Notes: generated by a model not told the origin, from the letters alone. A DNA stretch of 7,058 bases from an uncultured Prevotellaceae bacterium (GCA_945827465.1 CALZOH010000168.1:1-7058); one strand, 5' to 3'; positions 1-6,930 are shown, counted from the stretch's first letter. Program-made: numbers and translations.

Positions 1-54
1 AGGTTAGTGTGAAACCGCACGAGGCTTTCTCGCCACTCGAGTGAGGTTAGTGTG
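1..54. repeat. End of a 43-bp tandem repeat array (left)
   Basis: The 11-base sequence AGGTTAGTGTG occurs at 1-11 and again at 44-54, giving a 43-bp period; the second unit decays after about 54. The complete unit has two small inverted repeats. One is GTGTG (7-11) facing CGCAC (16-20). The other is CTCG (29-32) facing CGAG (38-41) across a 5-base loop, with 8 bases between the two elements. The same 14 + 8 + 13 base geometry occurs on the minus strand of the array at the right end of the window, so I infer one family in opposite orientations. The array probably continues beyond the left edge. I see no coding potential in it. Confidence 0.7.
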
Positions 55-65
55 CGAAAAGGCTA

Positions 66-150
66 TCCCCACAACAAGTTTTGGGCTGTTTTGATATTTG
101 TGACAAGGGGCAAAGAGTGGGGAAGATAAAAAACGGTAATTTTGTGGGGA
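66..150. promoter_or_regulatory. Three GTGGGGA motifs around the addA promoter (possible operator)
   Basis: TTGTGGGGA is present at 142-150, and its exact reverse complement TCCCCACAA at 66-74. A shorter copy, GTGGGGA, lies at 117-123. The 142-150 copy overlaps the end of the candidate -7 element and the predicted start site, and the 117-123 copy sits near the -33 region. That placement suits binding sites for a regulator, but no regulator is known and none is encoded here. It could also be coincidence in a G-rich stretch. Confidence 0.3.
137..144 (+). promoter_or_regulatory. Candidate Bacteroides-type -7 element for the addAB operon
   Basis: TAATTTTG matches the Bacteroides -7 consensus TAnnTTTG exactly and predicts a transcript start near 151, about 40 bases before the first ATG of addA. 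No TTTG lies at the expected upstream position (about 113-116), so this is either a weak promoter, an activator-dependent one, or a chance match. One to two such matches are expected by chance per strand in a window this size; the location is what makes this one credible. Confidence 0.45.
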
Positions 151-170
151 AATCCGTAGATTCAACCCAC

Positions 171-190
171 ATCTTATCGTTTGATAAGAT
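171..190 (+). promoter_or_regulatory. Perfect hairpin directly before the addA start codon
   Basis: ATCTTATC (171-178) and GATAAGAT (183-190) are perfect 8-bp complements around the 4-base loop GTTT, ending two bases before the ATG at 193. A weaker stem, GTGGG (144-148) with CCCAC (166-170) and an inner AATC/GATT pair, abuts it upstream. In mRNA the hairpin would stand next to the initiation site; in DNA it could be a dyad operator. The structure is read directly from the sequence, and the role is inferred. Confidence 0.55.
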
Positions 191-192
191 TT

Positions 193-3100
193 ATGTGGAA
201 CGTCAATCCTAATGAAAAGATGAGAACATCCTTAACTGTGTATAATGCCTCGGCAGGAAGCGGAAAGACTTTTACGCTGGCTGCCCGTTATATTGCGCTG
301 CTGCTTTCGGGAAGTAGCGCGCGTACCATCCTGGCGGTGACTTTTACGAATAAGGCCACTGCCGAAATGAAGTCTCGCATCCTCGAGAAACTTTATGAAC
401 TGGCTCATCAGCCGGAGGGGCCGGGAGTGAAGGAGTTTTGCAACTTGGTAAAACAGTTTGTGACGGTTCCGCAGCGTGATTTTACTCCCCAGTGGGTGAG
501 CCGCCGGGCGGCTGAGGAGTTGCATCGTATCCTGGAAGATTACGACCATTTTACGATTACTACCATCGATTCGTTTTTGCAGATGCTCTTGGGCGAGGTG
601 GCCCGTTTGGCCGGCTTACAAACCAATTATCGGGTGGAACTGAACGACCGGCAGGTGGTTGATCAGGCCATTGATTACATCGTGTCGCACCTCAGTGAGA
701 TGGATGACGAAACCCGTAGTCGGGTGAAGGCCCTGATTTTTCAGGAAATGAATGAAGAGAAGAATTGGGATATCCGCAAACGCCTCAAGGCGTTGTCGAG
801 GGAACTCTTTAACGGCACTTATCTGGAGCATTCCGAACAGTTGGCTGCTTACGTGAGCGAAGACCCGATGTTTGAGCAATACCGGAAGGCTTTGGAACAG
901 GATGCGTCGGCGGGTGCGCTGAAGGAGATGAGGTCGCTGGTGGAGCGATATGAAAACGTGTTCCGGGACCGATGGACGTGTGGGAATGGCAACCAGAAGA
1001 AATGGTTGCCGGGTTACGTGAAGAAGATGTCCGAAAGTTTGCGGGGCCGCATGAGCCTTGCCGACTGTTTTCCGCCGATGAGTGAGACGTCTCAGCATTA
1101 TCTGACGACGGATAAGTTCTTCGCTTCGTATTCCGGTCCCGAGTCGGCCGAGGAGTTGGCCGATTTGCTCTTGCAGATGCACGAGCTGTCGGCAGAGTGT
1201 CACTGCTACACGGTCAACGTGAAGTCGTCGATACAGCATCTGGGCGAGTTGGGCATGCTCAGCAGCATCAGTCGCGAGGTCAACCGCATCAACCGCGAGG
1301 TCAACCGCATATTGTTGGCCATGACGCCCATTTTGTTGCGACGCATCTTGGAGCAGGGAGCCGACACGCTCTTCGTGTTGGAGCGCACCGGCGTTCGGTT
1401 CAGTCATGTGATGATAGATGAGTTCCAAGATACGTCTCACTTGCAGTGGGAGAACTTCCTGCCCTTGCTCGACGAGGTGCTCAGTAGGGGAGGAACCACC
1501 CTCTTGGTGGGCGATGTGAAGCAGAGTATCTATCGGTGGCGTGGCGGCGACTGGGACATCTTGCGCAACATTCGTACAGACCGCTTGCGCCGCTACTTCA
1601 ACGACGGTCGCGGAAGCCTGCTGTCCTTGCGCAAGAATTACCGCAGTTGCAGAAACATCGTGGAGTTCAACCTCCGGTTCTTTCCGAAGGCAGCCGAGGT
1701 GCTCGACGGATTGCACGACAGCCTTCCCACCACCTCGCGCCTTTCAATAGAGGCCGACTCCATCCGACAGATTTATGACGAAGGATACCGCGAAGACTGT
1801 TCCGACGAGTTCTATCGCTCCACTGAGCAGAAAGGATACGTCGATGTGCGCATCTATCCTTTCAGCGAAGGCAAGTCGGCCGGTGTGCCCGATGAGCACA
1901 AGCGCGATGCCGCTACCGAGCGTGTGCTCGACGACTTGTTTCGTGAAATCATCAGGTGTGTCGAAGCCGGAGAGCCGCAGCGCTCCCTGATGGTCTTGGT
2001 GCGTCGGGGTGCCGATATGCGGCTCATCACGGATTATCTGAGTGCCCATCGCGAAGAACCGGGCTTTGAACGCTTGCAGTTCATCAGCTCCGATGCCTAT
2101 TGTCTGTCGGCCTCCGTCAGCGTGCAATTATTGGTGAATGTGTTGCGCTATTTGCAGAACGAAGCCGACCGCCAGGCATTGATCTATGTGGCTTATCATT
2201 ATCAAAACGACGTGGCGGGACGTTCCCTCACCTGGGTGGACCTGATTTCAGAGCCTGAGAAGCAATTGCCCGCAGGGTTCAGGCGAGAAGACCTGTTGGC
2301 TCTTCCCTTGTATGAAATGGTGGAGGAATTAATCAGACTGTTTCTGTATGATGAGCATGGATGTCGTGTGTTGGACGACGACAGCTATTTGCTGGCTTTT
2401 AAGGATGGCTTGCTGAACTTCCTGGACGAGAATACGTCTGACATCGCCGCTTTCTTGGACCAGTGGGACAACGGTCTGTCTCAGCAAACCATTGCAGCGC
2501 CTCGCGATGCCGACGGCATTACGCTGATGACCATTCATAAGGCCAAGGGCCTGGAAGCACATACGGTGATGATACCCTTCTGCGATTGGAACATCGAAGC
2601 CGATATGAACAGTGCAACCACCGATTTCATCTGGTGCCGGCCGATGCTGGCTCCTTACGACCGGATGCCCTTGTTGCCCGTTAAGCCAGGAAAGGTGATG
2701 CAGGATTCCATCTACCAAGACGACTACGCACTGGAACATTATCGTCGGCGCATTGACAGCTTGAACCTGCTCTATGTGGCCTTTACGCGACCCCGTGGCA
2801 ATCTGTATGTGTTTGCCCGAACAGCCGTCTCGGCCAAGGCTAACGATAACAGGCTCCAGACGGTGGGCGACCTGATTGCCGGCATGACGCTGGGTGAGGA
2901 GTTGAGTCGGTTTGACTTTGAAACCGACGTGTTGCAGGCCGTGAAGGAAGGTCAGCCGGTGCCTGTAGAGCAAAAGGAAGAAAAGGTCAAAGCCGACGCC
3001 GACCGCATGCACCCGTACAAGCAGATCAGAGAAATGTCGGTGGAGTTGTGCAGCGGACGAATGCAGTTCCGGCAGTCCAATCCGTCTCACGACTTCATCG

Positions 3101-3582
3101 TGCCCAAGGACGAAAGCGAGGCCGCAGCCCAGCGCAGGGAATACATTGACAGAGGAAATCTGTGTCACCTGATTTACTCCTCGTTGAGAACACCCGAAGA
3201 CGTGGAGCCCACCCTTCGGAATCTGCGCCGGATGGGCGTGATCGAGTCGGACGAGAGGGAAGACGAGCTCCGGCAATTGGTCCGCCAGAGTTTGAAGGAT
3301 GAAACGGCACGCAGTTGGTTTGATCCGTCGTGGACGCTGTTTCGTGAATGTGCCATCTTGACACGCGACGAGGGCGGCTCGGTGCGCAAACCGCGCCCCG
3401 ACCGTGTGATGATGCGCGGTGACGAAACGGTCGTAGTGGACTTCAAGTTCGGAACCTCCCGACCTCACTACGCCGAACAGGTGAGGGGATACATGCATCT
3501 GTTGAAGCGAATGGGCCGAAAGCAGGTGAAGGGGTATCTGTGGTATGTCAATCAACACGTCATTGAGGAAGTGACGGATTAG
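193..3582 (+). CDS. addA: AddA-like helicase-nuclease subunit (UvrD/RecB-type)
   Basis: Motor and nuclease subunit of an AddAB-type double-strand-break resection enzyme; it acts in the cytoplasm on DNA ends and feeds RecA recombination. Numbered from ATG 193 (1129 aa), the superfamily-1 helicase motifs appear in order: Walker A ASAGSGKT (19-26, Lys25), TFTNKATAEMK (50-60), TIDSF (124-128), Walker B DEFQDTS (409-415), VGDVKQSIYRWRGGD (439-453), LRKNYRS (479-485), TIHKAKGLE (780-788) and YVAFTRPR (861-868). A C-terminal RecB-type nuclease follows, with His992, Asp1070, Asp1083-Phe-Lys1085, Gln1096 and Tyr1100, so it looks catalytically intact. The frame stays open to TTG 181, but that codon lies inside a hairpin. 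ATG 220 is a serious alternative start because it puts the P-loop about ten residues from the N-terminus, as I recall for close relatives. There is no Shine-Dalgarno sequence, as is usual in Bacteroidota. It ends in a double stop, TAGTAG, 23 bases before addB. B. subtilis AddA is longer (about 1230 aa) and follows addB; here the order is reversed. Confidence 0.9.
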   Translation: MWNVNPNEKMRTSLTVYNASAGSGKTFTLAARYIALLLSGSSARTILAVTFTNKATAEMKSRILEKLYELAHQPEGPGVKEFCNLVKQFVTVPQRDFTPQWVSRRAAEELHRILEDYDHFTITTIDSFLQMLLGEVARLAGLQTNYRVELNDRQVVDQAIDYIVSHLSEMDDETRSRVKALIFQEMNEEKNWDIRKRLKALSRELFNGTYLEHSEQLAAYVSEDPMFEQYRKALEQDASAGALKEMRSLVERYENVFRDRWTCGNGNQKKWLPGYVKKMSESLRGRMSLADCFPPMSETSQHYLTTDKFFASYSGPESAEELADLLLQMHELSAECHCYTVNVKSSIQHLGELGMLSSISREVNRINREVNRILLAMTPILLRRILEQGADTLFVLERTGVRFSHVMIDEFQDTSHLQWENFLPLLDEVLSRGGTTLLVGDVKQSIYRWRGGDWDILRNIRTDRLRRYFNDGRGSLLSLRKNYRSCRNIVEFNLRFFPKAAEVLDGLHDSLPTTSRLSIEADSIRQIYDEGYREDCSDEFYRSTEQKGYVDVRIYPFSEGKSAGVPDEHKRDAATERVLDDLFREIIRCVEAGEPQRSLMVLVRRGADMRLITDYLSAHREEPGFERLQFISSDAYCLSASVSVQLLVNVLRYLQNEADRQALIYVAYHYQNDVAGRSLTWVDLISEPEKQLPAGFRREDLLALPLYEMVEELIRLFLYDEHGCRVLDDDSYLLAFKDGLLNFLDENTSDIAAFLDQWDNGLSQQTIAAPRDADGITLMTIHKAKGLEAHTVMIPFCDWNIEADMNSATTDFIWCRPMLAPYDRMPLLPVKPGKVMQDSIYQDDYALEHYRRRIDSLNLLYVAFTRPRGNLYVFARTAVSAKANDNRLQTVGDLIAGMTLGEELSRFDFETDVLQAVKEGQPVPVEQKEEKVKADADRMHPYKQIREMSVELCSGRMQFRQSNPSHDFIVPKDESEAAAQRREYIDRGNLCHLIYSSLRTPEDVEPTLRNLRRMGVIESDEREDELRQLVRQSLKDETARSWFDPSWTLFRECAILTRDEGGSVRKPRPDRVMMRGDETVVVDFKFGTSRPHYAEQVRGYMHLLKRMGRKQVKGYLWYVNQHVIEEVTD
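1273..1314 (+). repeat. In-frame 21-bp tandem duplication within addA
   Basis: Two 21-base units, 1273-1293 and 1294-1314, share their first 17 bases exactly and encode REVNRIN followed by REVNRIL (residues 361-374 from ATG 193). This helical stretch lies about 35 residues before the Walker B motif. The heptad period keeps frame and helix register, so it should be tolerated. It could be a recent slippage duplication or a family-typical helix that happens to repeat. Confidence 0.6.
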
Positions 3583-3605
3583 TAGAACGAAAGAAGAATA
3601 GCTCC

Positions 3606-6320
3606 ATGCAATTTCTAAAATACGTGGCGGAAGATCTCCGTCGGAAATATCAGAATGATTTGAGTCGCGTTTGTGTAGTGTTTCCCAACAAACGTGCGGG
3701 AATTTTTTTCGACGACTATCTCTTGCAGTCCGGCGATGAAGCCGGTGCAGTGTGGTCGCCGCAGTATCTGACCATTCAGGAATTGTTCGACTTGTTGTCG
3801 GACATGCAGTCGGCAGATGAAATCAAGGCGGTTTGTCTGCTCTATGAGATATATCGTTCCAAGATGCGGGAGGAAGAGAAAGAAAACATCTCATTGGACT
3901 ACTTTTATGGATGGGGCAGGCAACTGCTCACCGACTTCTCCGACGTTGACCGCAGCATGGTTGACGTTGAAGAACTGTTCGGGTCGTGGAGTGCTGCCCG
4001 ACAGTTGGAACGCATGAGCGACGAAGAGCGTAGTCAGCTGTCGGCCTTCTTAGAGATGCTGAAGGGGACCGGCCGACTGAAAGAAGACTTTGAACACCTG
4101 TGGAGCCAACTCTACAACATTTATCAGGAACTCAACAGCACCTTGGCGCAAGACAACGAAGCCTATGAGGGTGCCCGTCAGCGCAGGGTGGTGGAAGGCT
4201 TGAAGAGTAACCAACGCTCCTTGCCCGAGCGGTATGACGTCTATGCCTTTGTGGGCTTCAACCTGCTGCTGCCGGTGGAGTGGCAGTTGTTTGCCTATTT
4301 GCAGCAAGAGGAGAAAGCATTGTTTTATTGGGATTACGACAAGATGTATGTGGAGCCCGGTTCGCGTTTCTCTTTTGGTGAGACCATGAAGCGCAACCTT
4401 CGGCAGTTCCCCAATGAGTTGCCTGAAAACTTGTTCGACCATTTGGCCCATCTCACCGAGGTGGAATATGTGGCCGCTCCGTCAGACACGGCGCAGGCTG
4501 CCTTTGCCACTGACTGGCTCAAACGCAACCTGACCGCTGAAGAGAAGCGAACGGCCGTGGTGCTTTGTGACGAACTGCTCTTGCAGCCGATGGTTCACGG
4601 ACTGCCGGAGAATGTGAAGGAGGTGAACATCACCAAAGGCTTCCCCATGACTCACACCCTGGCCTATGCCTTTGTGACCGAATGTTTGAATCGTTATCTC
4701 GAAAAGGCTGCTCGGGGCGAGATGAGCAATGAGGACGTGCTGAAAGGACTTTCGGAGCAGTTGCGCAACAAGGCCCGCAGCGAAATGGAACAACAGAGTG
4801 AGCAGACTTGGCTGGGACAACTGACGGCCGAATCCTACTTTCAATGTTATACAACGGTCAACCGCTTCCTGCTCTATGTCAGCGACGGCGTTCTTCAGGT
4901 ATCCCTGCGCACCCTGCAAGGACTGTTGCGTCAGGTGTTGGGTACTCTGTCGATACCCTTCCACGGCGAACCGGCATCGGGCTTGCAGGTGATGGGTATG
5001 CTCGAAACGCGTAATCTTGACTTCGACCACCTGCTGATGCTTTCGGTGGGTGAAGGCATCGTGCCCAAGAAGACTGCCGACCGAAGTTTCATACCCTACG
5101 ACTTGCGCAAGTATTACCACATCATGACGGGCGATGAACGCAGTGATGTGTATGCCTACAATTTCTTCAGGCTCTTGCAGCGAACCAAGCGCGTTTCGCT
5201 GGTCTACAATGCCTCGACCGATGGTGAACGCCGGTGTGGAGAGATGTCACGCTTCATGTTGCGCATCCTTATCGAAACCCGGATACCCGTACGCTTCACC
5301 CAACTGAACTTCAAGAGTAGTGTGCCCAACTATTTGCCCGAGGAAGTCAGCGAAGAAGATGCTCGCAGACTGATGGAAACGCGTCCGCTGAACCTTTCGG
5401 TTTCGGCTCTTGAACAATATCTGGACTGTCCCATGAAATACTTCTTCAGCCATTTGCTTCGCATCAAAGATTTGCCCCACTTGGACGACATCCTCCCGGC
5501 CAATACCTTCGGCAGCATCTTCCACCGTGCCGCCGAACTGATTTATGAATCCTTCCGAACTCGTGATGAAGCCGTGAAACTCGATGCCACTGCCTTGCGT
5601 TCCCTGGCCGACAATGTGGTAAGGCTGTCGGAGTTTGTGGTGAAAGCTTTTCAGGATGTCAGCGAAGAAGACGCCCGACTCAATCCGTCGTTGAGCCAGG
5701 CGCGTGAAGGCCGACAACTCTATACCGTGGAAGAGCATGAGGCCGAGTCGGAAGTCATTAAAGGGTACCTGCAACGGTTCTTGCGTTACGATGCCTCCTT
5801 GGCCGCCTCTCCCGAGGGCCTGACATTTGTCAAGGCCGAGGAATGTCTGCGTGTGCGTCTGGACAGCCTGACGGAAATCAACGGTAAAATTGACCGCATA
5901 GACGTAACTCAAAAGGATGGCAAACGGGTCTATCGCATCGTGGACTATAAAACTGGTAGTTATGACAAGGAGAAGATGAGGGCCAACGGCTTTGAAAAAC
6001 TATTCCACGACCATAACAAGGGTTATGTGCTTCAAACCTTCTATTACCGTTTGATGTATCAGTTGCAGTATGGCAAGCTGCCCGAACCCGCATTATACTA
6101 TACTCAGAAGGTGGGAGCAGAAGACTTCAGTCCGTATGTATCCTTCAAGGACGACCGTTATCAGGAGGGCGAACCAGCTCCTGAGGAATTACTGGCCCAC
6201 TTTCGAGAACATTTGGAGGCTGAAATCCGCCAGATGCGTACTTCGTCGTTCTGTTATGCGCAGGATGCCACCTCCTGTCGCTTGTGTCGCTTCGGCTTGT
6301 TGTGCCTTCGCGGTCAGTAA
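3606..6320 (+). CDS. addB: AddB-like nuclease subunit with Fe-S cluster motif
   Basis: Partner of the AddA-like protein, 904 aa; expected to contribute the second nuclease, which cuts the other DNA strand, and the scaffold of the complex. The N-terminal helicase-like region has VVFPNKRAGIFFDDYL (24-39) where a Walker A would be expected, and I find no GxxGxGKT-type P-loop, so it should not be an ATP motor. A conserved-looking block, VMGMLETRNLDFDHLLMLS, sits at 462-480. The C-terminal PD-(D/E)XK nuclease has His640, Asp763 (GKIDRID), Asp780-Tyr-Lys782 (VDYKTG), Gln810 and Tyr814. Four cysteines, Cys608, Cys891, Cys894 and Cys900, follow the AddB iron-sulfur pattern C-(long)-C-X2-C-X5-C that staples the nuclease domain. 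It is about 260 aa shorter than B. subtilis AddB (about 1166 aa), mainly for want of a full motor domain. The ATG at 3606 lies 23 bases after addA with no promoter between, so the two are probably co-transcribed. A purine-rich AACGAAAGAAGAA lies upstream of the start. Confidence 0.88.
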   Translation: MQFLKYVAEDLRRKYQNDLSRVCVVFPNKRAGIFFDDYLLQSGDEAGAVWSPQYLTIQELFDLLSDMQSADEIKAVCLLYEIYRSKMREEEKENISLDYFYGWGRQLLTDFSDVDRSMVDVEELFGSWSAARQLERMSDEERSQLSAFLEMLKGTGRLKEDFEHLWSQLYNIYQELNSTLAQDNEAYEGARQRRVVEGLKSNQRSLPERYDVYAFVGFNLLLPVEWQLFAYLQQEEKALFYWDYDKMYVEPGSRFSFGETMKRNLRQFPNELPENLFDHLAHLTEVEYVAAPSDTAQAAFATDWLKRNLTAEEKRTAVVLCDELLLQPMVHGLPENVKEVNITKGFPMTHTLAYAFVTECLNRYLEKAARGEMSNEDVLKGLSEQLRNKARSEMEQQSEQTWLGQLTAESYFQCYTTVNRFLLYVSDGVLQVSLRTLQGLLRQVLGTLSIPFHGEPASGLQVMGMLETRNLDFDHLLMLSVGEGIVPKKTADRSFIPYDLRKYYHIMTGDERSDVYAYNFFRLLQRTKRVSLVYNASTDGERRCGEMSRFMLRILIETRIPVRFTQLNFKSSVPNYLPEEVSEEDARRLMETRPLNLSVSALEQYLDCPMKYFFSHLLRIKDLPHLDDILPANTFGSIFHRAAELIYESFRTRDEAVKLDATALRSLADNVVRLSEFVVKAFQDVSEEDARLNPSLSQAREGRQLYTVEEHEAESEVIKGYLQRFLRYDASLAASPEGLTFVKAEECLRVRLDSLTEINGKIDRIDVTQKDGKRVYRIVDYKTGSYDKEKMRANGFEKLFHDHNKGYVLQTFYYRLMYQLQYGKLPEPALYYTQKVGAEDFSPYVSFKDDRYQEGEPAPEELLAHFREHLEAEIRQMRTSSFCYAQDATSCRLCRFGLLCLRGQ

Positions 6321-6329
6321 GGAATACGG

Positions 6330-6350
6330 TTCATCCAACTGTTGGATGAA
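6330..6350 (+). terminator. 9-bp hairpin just after addB
   Basis: TTCATCCAA (6330-6338) and TTGGATGAA (6342-6350) pair perfectly around CTG, starting 10 bases after the addB stop. No T-run follows, so alone it is unlikely to be an intrinsic terminator. It may protect the 3' end of the mRNA or help the larger hairpin that follows. Confidence 0.5.
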
Positions 6351-6357
6351 TAACTGA

Positions 6358-6412
6358 AATCGGTCATTAGAAAATAGTATGGATACTATTCCTAATGACC
6401 GATTGAGGTTTT
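6358..6412. terminator. Strong terminator hairpin between convergent genes
   Basis: A 13-bp perfect outer stem (6358-6370 with 6392-6404) is followed, after a small AA/C internal mismatch, by an 8-bp inner stem (6373-6380 with 6383-6390). On the plus strand the hairpin is followed by GAGG and TTTT (6409-6412), a reasonable intrinsic terminator for addAB. On the minus strand the T-rich tail is weaker, but the position also suits termination of the convergent small gene, so it may work both ways. Confidence 0.75.
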
Positions 6413-6503
6413 ATCTACTGCTATTGGCAGCCACCAGAAAGGTACCTTCTTTATGGTTGGATGTACTTCTTTCCGTTTTGGATGAATATTCCGGTGGGCT
6501 TTC
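6405..6503. other. Gap between the terminator and the small minus-strand gene
   Basis: This 99-bp stretch holds no independent gene that I can support. On the minus strand the small gene's frame continues open past its TAG (6504-6506) for 30 codons and stops at TAA (6411-6413), just short of the terminator stem. A 10-bp palindrome, AAGGTACCTT, lies at 6439-6448. Confidence 0.5.
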
Positions 6504-6740
6504 CTAGTTGTAAGTAGCATAAACGTAACCTACAAAACAGAAAGGCAGGAAAGGGTCTTCTTCGAGAATGCCTGTAGGGAGATAGTCAAAGAAATCACCT
6601 TCGCTCATTTGAAAGTTTCCGCTGATGGCTTGATGAATCTCCCGTGCGCTATAAGTCTTTGTAATGGACTTTGCAAGTCCGGGAGAAACAATCATTCCTA
6701 ATAAAAGGAATATCACAATAAATTTAATGCTATTCATCAT
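6504..6740 (-). CDS. Small exported protein of unknown function
   Basis: I do not recognise this protein. From the ATG at 6740 it is 78 aa. It begins with a clear signal peptide: MMNSIK, then a hydrophobic core FIVIFLLLGMIV (7-18), then SPGLA with likely cleavage after Ala23, leaving a mature chain of about 55 aa. No lipobox cysteine is present at the cleavage site, so secretion to the periplasm or beyond is more likely than lipidation. The mature part is mildly acidic (EGDFFDY, LEEDPF), with an aromatic, hydrophobic end and one cysteine (Cys68). The frame stays open up to 6830, but that would start inside the promoter, so the start is at 6740 or 6737 (tandem ATGs). Both ATGs lie in a hairpin arm. 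It is convergent to addAB, with no evident functional link. It could be a genuine small secreted protein or a gene shortened by the TAG at 6504-6506. Confidence 0.6.
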   Translation of the reverse strand: MMNSIKFIVIFLLLGMIVSPGLAKSITKTYSAREIHQAISGNFQMSEGDFFDYLPTGILEEDPFLPFCFVGYVYATYN

Positions 6741-6752
6741 CTTGGGATGATG
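6735..6752 (-). promoter_or_regulatory. Hairpin enclosing the small gene's start codons
   Basis: On the minus strand CATCATC (6752-6746) pairs perfectly with GATGATG (6741-6735) around the loop CCAA. The 3' arm contains both candidate ATG codons. In a system without Shine-Dalgarno sequences, folding would directly hinder start recognition, so this could act as a translational brake. The pairing is certain from sequence; the regulatory role is inference. Confidence 0.45.
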
Positions 6753-6827
6753 TTTACAAGAGGGGGTAATAAATGGGATCATCGGTTTATATATGAAAAT
6801 TATATTATCGAGTACTTTTTGCGTGTA

Positions 6828-6859
6828 CAAAGGTACCGATATTAACTTTCACGTACAAA
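6828..6859 (-). promoter_or_regulatory. Bacteroides-type promoter of the small exported protein gene
   Basis: On the minus strand TTTG (6859-6856), a 20-base spacer and TACCTTTG (6835-6828) match the Bacteroides primary sigma factor promoter, TTTG-N19-21-TAnnTTTG, in both boxes and in spacing. Transcription should begin near 6822, giving a leader of about 80 bases before ATG 6740 and ruling out any start codon at 6830. Confidence 0.8.
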
Positions 6860-6930
6860 ATTATGTTCTGAAAATAGGGTGTTGTTGTCCAAAACGCTTC
6901 TCAAATTTGCCCCACTGCGCCTTGATACCA
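6860..6930. other. Intergenic stretch with no recognised feature
   Basis: Between the small gene's promoter and the right-hand repeats I see no open frame of note, RNA gene, promoter or clear hairpin. The last 20-30 bases (from about 6905) may be a decayed repeat unit, but this is too weak to call. Confidence 0.4.

Noticed and set aside
181..192. TTG start for addA at 181
   Set aside because: It lies in the loop and arm of a perfect hairpin and adds only MIRF before an ATG; the family's P-loop normally sits close to the N-terminus.
616..3558. Long minus-strand open frames opposite addA (616-1716, 1744-2127, 2329-3558)
   Set aside because: They lie entirely within addA, which has intact motifs throughout. 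Their translations are rich in His, Gln and Leu with no recognisable domain, as expected from the antisense of a GC-rich gene.
4050..5912. Minus-strand open frames opposite addB (4050-4451, 4482-5120, 5247-5912)
   Set aside because: They are antisense shadows of the addB-like gene. No promoter, family motif or sensible composition was seen.
6070..6357. Plus-strand frame overlapping the end of addB and running 37 bases past it
   Set aside because: It overlaps the conserved Fe-S cysteine region of addB in another frame and ends inside the post-operon hairpin area; no domain is recognisable.
6439..6448. Palindrome AAGGTACCTT
   Set aside because: A 10-bp palindrome is expected by chance in several places in 7 kb, and it has no supporting context.
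6741..6830. N-terminal 30-residue extension of the small minus-strand protein
   Set aside because: Its start codon falls within the promoter -7 element, upstream of the predicted transcript start, and it would bury the signal peptide internally.
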